A stretch of DNA of 64,000 nt, taken from the NCBI RefSeq assembly GCF_016809835.1, contig NZ_JAFBIL020000006.1, positions 1 through 64,000 of the forward strand, read 5' to 3'. The notes beneath the pieces are model-generated. The model made no database searches. It was not told the DNA's origin and worked only from the letters and a program-made list of their open reading frames with translations. The DNA is from Massilia soli. GTDB lineage: Bacteria; Pseudomonadota; Gammaproteobacteria; Burkholderiales; Burkholderiaceae_D. The position numbers and the translations under genes were made by a program. Below, piece by piece: positions 1-8,278 of the stretch (position 1 is the first letter of the stretch; each line of letters starts with the position of its first letter).

Positions 1-54
1 TCCGTTTTTTCGACGATGCCGCTTCCGCCAAAAATCGGGAAACCGCTGAAATCA

Positions 55-411
55 TCAATTGATCAGCGCTTCCCTAGCATGCCATGGTTTACTCGATGCC
101 TGCGCTGGTGTCCGGCTCACACCATTATCCGTACAAGGATGTTTCGGCCAAGGAGGGCCCAGCGCATCGAAGAAAACTCTGCCGCCGTAAGCGGACTCGT
201 AGTAAAACACCGTAGCACCGCATACCGGGCATCGAGAATTCGGAACTGTGACGATATCGGCGAGCGCGCCAAACGTTCCCTTCTGACGACCTAGCTTGCG
301 CGGAGGAGGTGCCCTGTTAAACAGCCAGGCGGCGTCATCGTGAGCTGAACCATACCAGACACCGCCCCATCCGCAAGGGCAACCGGGCGGATGATTATTC
401 GCGTTACACAT
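55..411 (-). CDS. Small zinc-ribbon-like conserved hypothetical protein
   Basis: Encodes 118 residues of unknown function. The N-terminus has Cys2, Cys11 and Cys13, and the middle has a CPVC knuckle followed by a strand-rich stretch ending in a GPPWPKHPC motif, so one or two zinc-binding knuckles are likely. I recall similar short proteins with the GPPWPKHPC signature as conserved hypotheticals in proteobacteria, but no function is known to me. The ATG start is the only upstream Met. The gene stands alone, 94 bp from the next minus-strand gene. A nucleic-acid-binding role is possible but only inferred from the zinc knuckles. Confidence 0.7.
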   Translation of the reverse strand: MCNANNHPPGCPCGWGGVWYGSAHDDAAWLFNRAPPPRKLGRQKGTFGALADIVTVPNSRCPVCGATVFYYESAYGGRVFFDALGPPWPKHPCTDNGVSRTPAQASSKPWHAREALIN

Positions 412-504
412 TGTCGGACGCCGATGTCAAAATTGATAGGAATGGTTAGTTTTACAAGAGGTTGACCTGGCAAAAATAAGCGCGACTGTTCAACTATTTG
501 TTAC

Positions 505-1554
505 CTAGCTATCAATGATACCGACGCCGTCTCTCCTTCGTAGTAAAGCGCTAACCTGTGTGAAGGTCTTGACTTCAACCTTATGCCCGCACGCACGCCC
601 GTCAGAAGTTACCCCGAGACAGACATACTCATAGCTATCAAGCATCAAACCTGTCGCCCTATTTTTCGCCATCAACTTCATCGGCAATACGTGATGGGGG
701 CAAATTATCTGTTCGTCGTCATCGCCAAGGCTTGCACGAAGTCTCCCATGGGTCTTCGCTACCACATTAGGCTGCTCCCAGACCTTCCTTCGGTATTCGC
801 TTGAGCCGTCTAAGTCTGCGTCAGGTCGTCGCAGGACCGTAGATTGCTCGGCTGCCAAGTTTATCTTAATGTTGGGGCAAATGAAGGCATTCTGCGCTGT
901 GCACTGCCACCAAAAACTTCTGGATTTCCCTGTGTAAGCCCCTTGTCGAATTCGCATACCACCTCCGCACTCCGGGCACGTCTTAGAGGCCAAAATTCCG
1001 GACGAGGCACTCACGTCGTCGTCGGTTAAGCGGGCTGAAATTAATTCGTCACTGGCATTCTTGAGCTCGGCCTCTGCCTGCCGAGTAGCTGCATCATTCA
1101 GTGCCTTTTTAACCCTCTCGCGCTCCAGATGAATCTCGTTCAGACGCTCACTGTCGAGTTCTGAACGCCGGCCATCGCGCCTAAACCTCTCAGCAAGTTC
1201 ACGCTCCTCATCAGCCAGATTTCTCGCGTTCGAAAAGTATTTTTTCGTTACTCCGCCAACAAATTCGATGGCTACACGTCCGACTGCTGAGTGGTCAATT
1301 TCTGCCAGCACTGCGCGCACAGCCAGTGCCGCAACTTCCACCACGCCCTGTAAAATTGCGCGTGCTCCGGAAAATAATGCCTCAAGAAAACCCATTGCAA
1401 GTTCCACTTTCGCGTTATGAAACAGCATGAAAGACTGAAAAGAGTCCTTCGCTACTCGGCCACCATCACCTAACATTTTTCCTTTAGATAGGACGAGGAA
1501 ACAATAGCATGTTTTCCTTTCTGGAAACTCACCAATAGTCACTCTGTCGGTCAC
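505..1554 (-). CDS. Cysteine-rich hypothetical protein coupled to a UDG-like gene
   Basis: Encodes 349 residues with no family I recognise. The N-terminal third is hydrophobic and alanine-rich. Residues about 110-175 are strongly charged and probably form a coiled coil. The C-terminal half carries several Cys pairs (CPEC, a later WWQC, FIC, CPHH, and a final C-x8-C), which look like two treble-clef or topoisomerase-type zinc ribbons. The GTG start overlaps the TGA stop of the upstream UDG-like gene by 4 bp, so the two are probably translationally coupled. The zinc ribbons suggest DNA or RNA binding, which would suit a partner of a DNA glycosylase-like protein. This is inference. Confidence 0.65.
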   Translation of the reverse strand: MTDRVTIGEFPERKTCYCFLVLSKGKMLGDGGRVAKDSFQSFMLFHNAKVELAMGFLEALFSGARAILQGVVEVAALAVRAVLAEIDHSAVGRVAIEFVGGVTKKYFSNARNLADEERELAERFRRDGRRSELDSERLNEIHLERERVKKALNDAATRQAEAELKNASDELISARLTDDDVSASSGILASKTCPECGGGMRIRQGAYTGKSRSFWWQCTAQNAFICPNIKINLAAEQSTVLRRPDADLDGSSEYRRKVWEQPNVVAKTHGRLRASLGDDDEQIICPHHVLPMKLMAKNRATGLMLDSYEYVCLGVTSDGRACGHKVEVKTFTQVSALLRRRDGVGIIDS

Positions 1555-2150
1555 GGGTTCGGGCGGGAAAGAGTCTCAACTTCTTCTCTTACCTTAAGCC
1601 CAAGCTTGAAAGCTGACTCGTGTGACCAACCTCGGGAAAAGTGCGAGACGGGGATAACTTTGGCATCAACGTTCATTTTCCGAATGTGCTCTACGGCCTC
1701 AACTCCGTGCGCGACGATGACGCGGGGTTTGATGTTTGCAAGCAGGAAATCGAAAGGAGCAGTAATTCGCTGTTGGGTAGCCAAGTCCGCAGCTTGTACT
1801 GTTGACGCCGAGTAGATGTTGGTTTCCAAGCAGCGGTAAGGCGAAGCGCCTTCAAGAATCATCTCAATCACTCGACGTGAAGGGCTAACGGCATTGCGCC
1901 GCGTCTTCCCCGGCTTCAGTGGTTTGAGCTGCCGGTCCTTCTTGTACGCCTCGAACCAAGCTACTTTGTCGAAGCCCACACCTGGGCGCCAAAACTGCCA
2001 AAAGTCCGCAGACATCGTAGTCGCGGGATTGAAGCCAACGATAAACACGTCGCATGTCAATGGGGAGCCATCGCAGACAAATGGGCGCAGGTCAGTAGGT
2101 GCGCCAATCAAGACAGCCAGCTCATTTTCGAATTTGGATATCGCCTGCAT
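1551..2150 (-). CDS. Uracil-DNA glycosylase-like superfamily protein
   Basis: Encodes 199 residues from the ATG at 2150, which has a GGAAAG ribosome site at good spacing. A longer frame reaches 2228 but lacks a better start. The sequence CDVFIVGFNPATT near residues 33-45 resembles UDG motif 1 (G-x-N-P), and VIPVSHFSRGW near 165-175 resembles the second active-site motif, where UDG families carry an H-P-S-type loop. The spacing between them fits a single UDG-fold domain. Families of this superfamily excise deaminated or modified bases, and some single-domain forms in accessory DNA have unknown substrates. It is coupled by a 4-bp overlap to the cysteine-rich gene downstream. Substrate unknown. 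Confidence 0.65.
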   Translation of the reverse strand: MQAISKFENELAVLIGAPTDLRPFVCDGSPLTCDVFIVGFNPATTMSADFWQFWRPGVGFDKVAWFEAYKKDRQLKPLKPGKTRRNAVSPSRRVIEMILEGASPYRCLETNIYSASTVQAADLATQQRITAPFDFLLANIKPRVIVAHGVEAVEHIRKMNVDAKVIPVSHFSRGWSHESAFKLGLKVREEVETLSRPNP

Positions 2151-2365
2151 ACTTGGGCTTTCCAGAAGAATGGTAGAGCCGCAAATGATACAGCCTGGCG
2201 GAGGCCCCAGAGGCAGTACACAGGCCATTTCCCCGGTTGCAATTTTACCGCCCCCAAGCGGAATAGCACCCTATGGCGCGAGTGAACTGGTGGGCAGGCC
2301 ATGATGCACAAACGCTTCGAGAGCCACCCCGTGCTCATCCCGCGCGACCTGCGGGTGTCCCCACC

Positions 2366-3004
2366 CTATATCCGGCCAGACGAATGGACAATTGGCACGA
2401 ATCCTTCCACGAATGCTTTAATCACGGATTGAGGCGTAAGCACTTTCACGACTGCGGTGCGGCCGATACTCACTGCAGCACCGTAGCCGTCGAACGACCA
2501 AGGTAGGTAACCAGCAGAAGCTACAAGGTAAGCGGCCTCTTCATACTCAAACATCGCGCCTATGGGAAGCTCGATGAGCGGCACCTCAAACGTCACTTTG
2601 CGGCCGCCAGGAACGCACCGCTCAGCGTGGAGCACTCGGTCAATCGCCGACATCAACGTTGACGCACCCAGTTCGTCAGCCACGTTTGCGCGCACCCATG
2701 CATCCTTGAACTCACGGTGCCGCGCCCGCTGACAATAGGCACACGGCCGGTGTCCAGCAGCAAACGCAGTCGCTTCATCTATGAAGAAGAGCTCTGAGTA
2801 GTTCCCGGGCGAGAAAGGCTTGGGCCGCTTAATACCGTTATATTGGAGCAGGCAGGTAACCCAAGCTTTATGCGCCCATGGTCGGACAATTGCATTTGAG
2901 TCGTTATGAAGGATACCTCGGTTGCCCATGAGTTCGCCTCTGTTTGGAACGGCGTGCAATTTGCCCCAAGGGTCGACCCGATTTTGCAGATTACGTGAAG
3001 TCAT
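2366..3004 (-). CDS. Conserved hypothetical protein with GHRPCAYC motif
   Basis: Encodes 212 residues. The ATG at 3004 is preceded by a GAAGG ribosome site, while the longer frame would need a TTG. The middle contains ELFFIDEATAFAAGHRPC followed by AYCQR, a signature I recall from a conserved but uncharacterised family in alpha- and betaproteobacteria. The paired cysteines recall an Ada-like metal site, but the rest does not match Ada. It lies on the same strand as the UDG-like pair, 216 bp upstream of it, so a shared nucleic-acid-repair theme is possible but unproven. No signal peptide or membrane segment is visible. Confidence 0.65.
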   Translation of the reverse strand: MTSRNLQNRVDPWGKLHAVPNRGELMGNRGILHNDSNAIVRPWAHKAWVTCLLQYNGIKRPKPFSPGNYSELFFIDEATAFAAGHRPCAYCQRARHREFKDAWVRANVADELGASTLMSAIDRVLHAERCVPGGRKVTFEVPLIELPIGAMFEYEEAAYLVASAGYLPWSFDGYGAAVSIGRTAVVKVLTPQSVIKAFVEGFVPIVHSSGRI

Positions 3005-3060
3005 TTTATGGCCTTCCAAGACGTTACGGTTTAGCCAGGCGGCCTCACTACACGGCCGTC

Positions 3061-3978
3061 TTAGGGGGACGCCGGGACTTCAGGATGACTACGGTACCAC
3101 GCCCTACCCATCGCACCTTCCTCAGGGGCGGGGCAGCGAAGTTCGAACAGCCCTGATTTCCTCAAGACTTGGCGCCAAGTCTTGCAGCCATATCGGCTCG
3201 GTATCTGGTCTCGATTTTCCTTCGAGATAAATCGTATCGCGGCGTCGAGGGAGGTCCAGCCGTCTACCTGGCAAGAGCTCTCTGCTTCGCGCAAGCATTC
3301 GACTATTGTGCTCTGCGGCCAGCACACTGAGCCGTCAGGGTTGATGCCGTGTACGAATGCATCCTCGAAGACCTTTGACTGCAGGAACGATGATGCCAGC
3401 GCTTGGGTTTCGGCCAAGGTTGTGGCCCAGTCCCTCAGGCGCACAAAATGCCCATCAATTCGCTCGTAACATGTGTCGAGGTGAGTGACAGCTGCACGGC
3501 AGCCGCCGTCATTGAAGAGGTCGAATTGGTCGATGAGGTGATGGACCAAGTCATTGCGGAGCGCGACCAGCTCCGCAAGGTTATCTTTGGTTTGTGTATA
3601 GACTTCAGGGGGCATCGCCATACTGAAGCGCATGCTCATCCAAGCGACATCGGGGTCCCGGGGGAAAGCAGCGCTGTCATCCTTGGGACCCACTTCTTCT
3701 ACCGGTAGCTCAATACTAAGGTAGCCTTCGGCGAATACCCCCACCAGCGCGCCCAAAGTTTTGTTACGCAACTTAGCCCGTTTTTTGTCCCGGGTGGCGT
3801 GTAAGTCTTGGACCCGCCCTTCCACCGCTACTTCCGCGACCATAGCTTTGAGCAACCCTTCATACTGCTGAAGACGCAGCATGCAGCGGCCCAGATTACG
3901 CTGGACATCTTGCTGTAGCGCTTTCAAAACACCGTCTCCATCGCCTGGCGACTGGGCGGTTTCAGGCTCTGGAATCAC
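3061..3978 (-). CDS. HEPN-like protein with C-terminal OST-HTH/LOTUS domain
   Basis: Encodes 305 residues. Residues about 15-220 are helical and include RNDLVH at 141-146, which fits the R-x4-H catalytic motif of HEPN ribonucleases. Residues about 235-290 (WTSLDAAIRFISKE, then WRQVLRKSGLFELR) fit an OST-HTH/LOTUS domain, an RNA-binding winged helix often joined to nucleases. Known HEPN proteins are frequent toxins or defence RNases, and LOTUS domains bind structured RNA. An RNA-targeted nuclease is therefore a reasonable inference. The GTG start overlaps the stop of the EF-hand gene by 4 bp, so the two form one operon. The HEPN call needs structural support because only the motif and helicity are visible. 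Confidence 0.65.
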   Translation of the reverse strand: MIPEPETAQSPGDGDGVLKALQQDVQRNLGRCMLRLQQYEGLLKAMVAEVAVEGRVQDLHATRDKKRAKLRNKTLGALVGVFAEGYLSIELPVEEVGPKDDSAAFPRDPDVAWMSMRFSMAMPPEVYTQTKDNLAELVALRNDLVHHLIDQFDLFNDGGCRAAVTHLDTCYERIDGHFVRLRDWATTLAETQALASSFLQSKVFEDAFVHGINPDGSVCWPQSTIVECLREAESSCQVDGWTSLDAAIRFISKENRDQIPSRYGCKTWRQVLRKSGLFELRCPAPEEGAMGRAWYRSHPEVPASP

Positions 3979-4616
3979 TTTTTGCCGATGCTTTTGAATG
4001 CACCGAACGCAGCACCGGCAGTAGCACCGGTGACGGTGCTAATCACGGGGATGGGAATCATTGAGGCCAGGACGCCACCTACAACAGCGCCGGCTGCTGC
4101 GTCTTGGACCAGTTTCGACTGCAGAGCACTCTTTCCAAGTTGGCCAACCTCCTCTGCGGCAGCGCCGGCAACTCCTCGAACCTTGGCGGCAGCGATTTTC
4201 GCGTCTTCGAAATCAACTTTTCCATCGCCGTTCAAATCGCCAACCAGCACGCCCAGGGCACCGAGCGCATTGCCGGCAGAGTCCGCCGCAACCCCGAGAG
4301 CTGCGCTGGCAGACTTGGCGCCAGCTGCGGCCGAGTCTCCTACGATACTGGCGCGATGCTTAGCGGCGACCAACGACTTCCCAGCGCTTTCCGAAATGGA
4401 ATCTCCTGCACTGGATGCGAAATTCGATGTAGCTTCAGCGGCTTGCCCCAAGGCTTCACCAGCCGATTTTCCGAAGGCAAGCGCCGATTGGCCAGCCTGC
4501 TCGGCTGAATCCTTGGCTGCCGTGAACGAGGTACCTGCCGCGGTCGATGCCGCGTCAGCAGCCGAGGCGACAGCTCGCCCTAAACTTTTCACAAATCCTG
4601 AGACCGTGCTTTTCAT
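3975..4616 (-). CDS. Alanine-rich EF-hand and glycine-zipper protein
   Basis: Encodes 213 residues, very rich in Ala, Ser and Gly with repeated AGxSA-type helical segments in residues 10-120. A single canonical EF-hand loop, DLNGDGKVDFED, spans residues 127-138, with Asp/Asn at each calcium-ligand position. The C-terminal 40 residues (AGAVVGGVLASMIPIP, then TGATAGAAFGAF) look like a glycine-zipper membrane hairpin. It could be a membrane-associating, calcium-responsive partner of the downstream HEPN/OST-HTH protein. The 4-bp overlap supports co-translation. No signal peptide is evident. Function unknown. Confidence 0.65.
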   Translation of the reverse strand: MKSTVSGFVKSLGRAVASAADAASTAAGTSFTAAKDSAEQAGQSALAFGKSAGEALGQAAEATSNFASSAGDSISESAGKSLVAAKHRASIVGDSAAAGAKSASAALGVAADSAGNALGALGVLVGDLNGDGKVDFEDAKIAAAKVRGVAGAAAEEVGQLGKSALQSKLVQDAAAGAVVGGVLASMIPIPVISTVTGATAGAAFGAFKSIGKK

Positions 4617-4750
4617 TTTGAACCCGAGTAGTGAACAATTTTGCGCGAGAGTGTGTTTGATTACCTACATAATGTGTATTGCCAGTCTAGTCATATACCT
4701 CAAAAATGTCGACCAGCAATTTACCGGCACTGACACCCGAACTGCTATCG

Positions 4751-5515
4751 TTAAGGGTTGTACGATGCCGGGCGCTCCTCTGAGACGGGGTCACCACTCC
4801 TAAAAACTCGCCTATCAAATACTTGCGCTCGCAGTCCGGTCCAGCCAGCGGGACGCGATAAGCACTTCCGGTTTCTTAATGTGCTGAGCATATCCGGGTA
4901 CGAATACCATGTAAGCTGATACTCCAAGGTTAGGTCATCCGGAAGCTCGCCCTTCGGCAAGATTTTGTACAACCTCTGGGCCTCGGAACATGCTTGATTG
5001 ATGCGGGCGAATGTGTCTTTCAGTTTGTCTGTTGGAGCCCTCCCGTCAAGTTCGGCCGGGCTGTCGCCCGCGTCAGTACGCTCTTCAATTTCATGCAAGG
5101 CGCCAACCAGCATTGCGCGCATTTCCCTTGCTAGATAAGGTCCCGAATCAGAGAGAGAAACCATGGACTTGAGCTCTTTCTTGGCGTCCATGATGTCCAT
5201 CTCTTGCGTCCGCGTGCGAGCAGGACCAGCCAGCTCCGACAACCGCTGTTTGACGTGTGCCAATTGCTTGTCGTCGAGCCCGCGCGTTACTAGAACCGTG
5301 AGTTCTTCCACACTTAAGACTGCCTTTCCGGATTCGACGCGCAGCAGCACAGTGTTATTTGTTCGCCCAAAGGCCTTGCCATCAGGCCCCTTGCAGGTTT
5401 TGTAGACGGCTCGGATTACCTCGACTTTCGCAGGCCGCTTTCCAGGCAGGATACGTTGGTATACGACGATGCTTCCGCTCGTCGCATTCAAATTTTCAGT
5501 TGTTGTGTTGTTCAT
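4751..5515 (-). CDS. Hypothetical protein, 254 residues
   Basis: The frame is open from a GTG at 5689, but the first protein-like sequence starts at the ATG at 5515 (MNNTTTEN). The product has a beta-rich N-terminus (about residues 10-70, GSIVVYQRILPGKRPAKVEV) and a helical, charged remainder. I see no catalytic motif, cysteine cluster, signal peptide or membrane segment. I do not recognise the family. It lies 135 bp upstream of the EF-hand gene on the same strand, so it could belong to the same transcription unit, though the gap is long enough for a separate promoter. Confidence 0.55.
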   Translation of the reverse strand: MNNTTTENLNATSGSIVVYQRILPGKRPAKVEVIRAVYKTCKGPDGKAFGRTNNTVLLRVESGKAVLSVEELTVLVTRGLDDKQLAHVKQRLSELAGPARTRTQEMDIMDAKKELKSMVSLSDSGPYLAREMRAMLVGALHEIEERTDAGDSPAELDGRAPTDKLKDTFARINQACSEAQRLYKILPKGELPDDLTLEYQLTWYSYPDMLSTLRNRKCLSRPAGWTGLRAQVFDRRVFRSGDPVSEERPASYNP

Positions 5516-5841
5516 GTCGAGTATTCGTAGTCTTGTTGACGGGATTGTCCACAATGTGTAGCAACCGTCGAGTCGTCTTCGGCGAACCTTCGCGCTTCCG
5601 CCACCCTCAACACTTGTCCGAGGCGTCGAAGACCCGCGGACTATTGACCGGGTAGTCGACGCCACGATGTCTAGCACTGGGAAGTTCACGGTGAAGAACT
5701 CGGGCTAACCGCAGAATCTACTCGTCTTGCCATGAACGAGAAGCTAGGTAGGCACCGATGAGAAATTGTATTCAACTGCCATTGCGGCACAATTTTCTTG
5801 CGTAGCTATACCAATCAGGCCATTCTTGAAAGGACACCCGT

Positions 5842-6057
5842 ATGACCGCTAGAACCCTGATGCAACAGTGCACAGACGAGCTACTCGACTTGATGCGCTT
5901 ACTTGGAAAGATGCACGATGCTGTTCAACGTGGAGAGCCAGTGCCATTGCTGACAGCGGAGCAGACACAGACGCTCATCCTGACCGTTGGTGATGCAATG
6001 ATGACCAACCACCGCGCCTTACGTTCAAAACAAAACGCCGGCCATGTGGCCGCTTGA
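5842..6057 (+). CDS. Small hypothetical protein, 71 residues
   Basis: A helical, charged protein with no recognised domain. The ATG follows a GAAAGGA ribosome site about 7 bp upstream. A strong hairpin terminator lies directly after the stop, which supports a real short transcript. The sequence ends in a basic tail and has no cysteines or membrane segment. It resembles the small accessory genes of phage satellites and plasmids in size and setting only. Confidence 0.6.
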   Translation: MTARTLMQQCTDELLDLMRLLGKMHDAVQRGEPVPLLTAEQTQTLILTVGDAMMTNHRALRSKQNAGHVAA

Positions 6058-6068
6058 TTCGTGATTGC

Positions 6069-6102
6069 AAAGCCCTGGCCAAAACTTGGTCGGGGCTTTT
6101 CT
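6069..6102 (+). terminator. Rho-independent terminator after the 71-residue gene
   Basis: AAAGCCC-TGGCC pairs with a TTGGTC-GGGGCTTT arm around a short loop, followed by TTTTCTT. It begins 12 bp after the stop at 6057. Confidence 0.7.
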
Positions 6103-6143
6103 TGCGGGCACACCCAAAATCGGAAAAATAGGCAAAGGACGAA

Positions 6144-6317
6144 ATGCAGAAATTCGACAGTGAAAAGTTTCGGGCGGCACCAGAGGCCATCGCGACCGAA
6201 AAGTCCAAGCGACGCAAAGGGGCCGCGGCCCGGCCTCGCGTCGCCCAGAAGACCGAAACGCCCACGCCATCAGCCGACGTCGAAGTGCCTTTGGAAAGGC
6301 GACGGATTGATAGCTGA
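6144..6317 (+). CDS. Small basic hypothetical protein, 57 residues
   Basis: An ATG preceded by AAAGGACGA opens a 57-codon frame (MQKFDSEKFRAAPEAIA...), ending RRRIDS. It is rich in Lys, Arg, Pro and Ala and probably disordered, with a basic cluster (KSKRRKG) suggesting nucleic-acid contact. It ends just before the terminator at 6322-6341. It has no homologue I recognise. Confidence rests on the ribosome site, the natural amino-acid makeup and the fit between flanking terminators. Confidence 0.45.
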   Translation: MQKFDSEKFRAAPEAIATEKSKRRKGAAARPRVAQKTETPTPSADVEVPLERRRIDS

Positions 6318-6321
6318 ATTC

Positions 6322-6341
6322 AAAAGGGGGCTTGCGCCCCC
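6322..6341 (-). terminator. Terminator for the wHTH gene
   Basis: GGGGGC-ttgc-GCCCCC is a perfect 6-bp stem. Read on the minus strand it is followed by TTTTG, placing it downstream of the gene that ends at 6369. It may act weakly in both directions. Confidence 0.55.
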
Positions 6342-6368
6342 TAACTTTCCTGCACTTCCCGTTACACG

Positions 6369-7022
6369 CTACGCTACGACGCCTGGAGGCAATAGAGCTA
6401 CGATTTCCGCCGCCATAGCTGGTGAAGCCTTTGCGCGAGCTGAAATGAAGCGGTCCAGTCGAGGTGCATTGGTTGTCGCAATCAGAAATGGCAAAGCTTG
6501 GCCGGACAGCGAAACAACGCGTTTTTGCGCCGCTGCGTTATAACCTTGAATGGTTACCAGCCCGAAAACGGGGATGCCGTCGGAATCGACTAGCACCGCA
6601 TCATAGGCCTTCAGTCGCCCAAGTTCGCGGTAGTCCTTTCCTATACCGCGGGAACCGACGGGCTCAAGCATCATCTGGCCTGCCAAGTAACCGAGCAGAG
6701 CAATGAGCGGCCGGCGTGCATGCAAGTCGTTCATGGAGAGGTCATAGCCGTGTGCAAACCAGAGTGCCATGTGGTGGTCGCTCAGCACGTCGGCGCCGGC
6801 CCTAGTCAAGACATATGCGTTCGTCTGGCCATCGAATGGTAGCGCGCGTGCCAGCACCAATCCAGCAGTCTTCAGCCGTATGACGGCCCGCTGGGCGAGC
6901 TTCAAGCCGGCCTCGGCGGAGTAATTCGGATAGGCCAGGATGGCGAGTTCGCGGGTCGTCAAGTAGCCGAAATTGTTGACTAGCGTTAGTTGGCCGACCT
7001 GGTTAACGGTGATGTTTTTCAT
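6369..7022 (-). CDS. Winged-helix protein resembling Replic_Relax family
   Basis: Encodes 217 residues. The first 85 (LTTRELAILAYP, AQRAVIRLKTAGLVLARAL, NAYVLTRAGADVL) read as a winged helix with a recognition helix and beta wing, as in the replication-relaxation family on plasmids and integrative elements. The C-terminal 110 residues include LGRLKAYDAVLVDSDG and PVFGLVTIQGY, which recall the restriction-endonuclease-like core often fused to that domain, but no complete catalytic set is visible. Such proteins usually act at replication or transfer origins. The upstream 0.5 kb contains a perfect palindrome at 7243-7260, a possible binding site by inference only. Confidence 0.55.
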   Translation of the reverse strand: MKNITVNQVGQLTLVNNFGYLTTRELAILAYPNYSAEAGLKLAQRAVIRLKTAGLVLARALPFDGQTNAYVLTRAGADVLSDHHMALWFAHGYDLSMNDLHARRPLIALLGYLAGQMMLEPVGSRGIGKDYRELGRLKAYDAVLVDSDGIPVFGLVTIQGYNAAAQKRVVSLSGQALPFLIATTNAPRLDRFISARAKASPAMAAEIVALLPPGVVA

Positions 7023-7557
7023 GGGGTTCCCCTGTTAGCTGCACGATATCGTGCCTCTGTGTGTAGCTACCCCTTCGCCGTGCCCGCACTTTCATAGGGA
7101 AACGGCCGGTCAGGCCGTCGGAAGGCCACGCCGCGAGACAACAAGGGGTACGACAGCCGACAGTCGGCGCCGCCGCCTTCCCCTTGCATAAGCCCCCCGA
7201 GCCGCATTACCCTCCCTTCCCTTGTTTTCAGTCCGTCCGATGCCTTGCACCGGTGCAAGGCGCAGTCCGCAGGCCCCGTATTTTCGGCCACACGTGGCCC
7301 TGCACTTTCGCCAACACTCCGGAGTTCAGCACTCGCGCAAACACCCCTTGTTCTCAATGCTCTTGGACTGCCGTCCTGCGGGGCGCAGTCTGGTGTTGCG
7401 CTTCTTGCACCGGCGCTCAAGGGCAGCACTTCAAAAGAAGTTATTTTCAATGCCCTTGTCTAGCGCATCCGGCCGGCAGCGGCTCATATTTTTTACTTCT
7501 TACGCCGCGCAAAGCCGCGGTTGGGTGTACGCTGAACGGCATGACGAGGCGCCGACA
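7023..7557. other. Non-coding stretch with palindrome
   Basis: Open frames here are proline/arginine/cysteine-biased and lack ribosome sites, so I see no gene. The stretch separates two divergent genes and so must hold both promoters. It contains an 18-bp palindrome at 7243-7260. Confidence 0.5.
7243..7260. repeat. Perfect 18-bp palindrome
   Basis: CCTTGCACCGGTGCAAGG is fully self-complementary. A near copy, CTTGCGCCGGCGCAAG (16 bp), lies at 8856-8871. The two share the CTTGC-G-CC/GG core, suggesting a dimeric protein binding site used twice. Confidence 0.7.
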
Positions 7558-7986
7558 ATGAAATGTAGACAATGCAAAAGCGGTGTGCTCGGCGAAGCGG
7601 CATATGTGCGCGAGTTCTACCCTGGCCGACTGCGCGTCGCGGTAGTACTTCTGCAATCGGTTTGTGATAGCTGCGGTCACACTCGCACGCTATCAGCACA
7701 GCACGACGAAAACCTGCGACGGCTGGCGGCACGAAAATCGGCATATGGCGATGTGCTGATGGGCGAGGACTACATCGCCTTGCGCAAGCGCCATAGCTTG
7801 ACCCGCCCGCAGATGGCAAGGGTTCTGGGCGTGAGCATTCGGACCTACACACGATACGAGAACGAGGACGCTTACCCCGTCAAGTCGACGCGTCTGCTCA
7901 TCGAACTTGCGATTGGCAAGCCCGAAGTGCTGCACTTTCTGGCGGACAAAGCAGACTTAGCCCTGGGTCTGAGGGAAGAGTGTTAG
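7558..7986 (+). CDS. MqsA-like antitoxin / zinc-ribbon HTH regulator
   Basis: Encodes 142 residues from the ATG at 7558. The N-terminus has C3-x2-C6 and C36-x2-C39, a zinc ribbon as in MqsA antitoxins. The C-terminus (about residues 70-125: LRKRHSLTRPQMARVLG, then VSIRTYTRYENEDAYP) is a Cro/C1-type helix-turn-helix with the conserved R-Y-E-N turn. MqsA family antitoxins neutralise an MqsR-type mRNA interferase and repress their own operon. No toxin frame lies next to it, so it is an orphan, either a stand-alone regulator or the survivor of a lost module. It may bind the nearby palindromes, which is inference. Confidence 0.8.
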   Translation: MKCRQCKSGVLGEAAYVREFYPGRLRVAVVLLQSVCDSCGHTRTLSAQHDENLRRLAARKSAYGDVLMGEDYIALRKRHSLTRPQMARVLGVSIRTYTRYENEDAYPVKSTRLLIELAIGKPEVLHFLADKADLALGLREEC

Positions 7987-8278
7987 CCCCCTTGTCTACA
8001 ATGCAGGCCTCCTCGCCACCTCCGGGCCGCAGTGATGGCGCCTTCTGGATTCACAGTTGCCCTCCCTTCTGACGTCCACTCGTCGCCGCGCGCCGAGACA
8101 ACTCGACACGCTCCGAATCAGAACTGGTAAGGAAGCGCCCGACTACTCGTCGCGCGCCGCAACACTGCTCGCGCCGACAGCACCCAGCCCCGTATCGCTG
8201 GCCGCGTACGTGGCAGCCGCTCCAACCGCCGCACTCGCCCAACCCCCTTTGTTTCCAACCCGTTTTTCCTGAATATCC

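Noticed and set aside
16-294. Plus-strand frame at the window start
   Set aside because: Antisense to the GPPWPKHPC-family gene and of unnatural composition.
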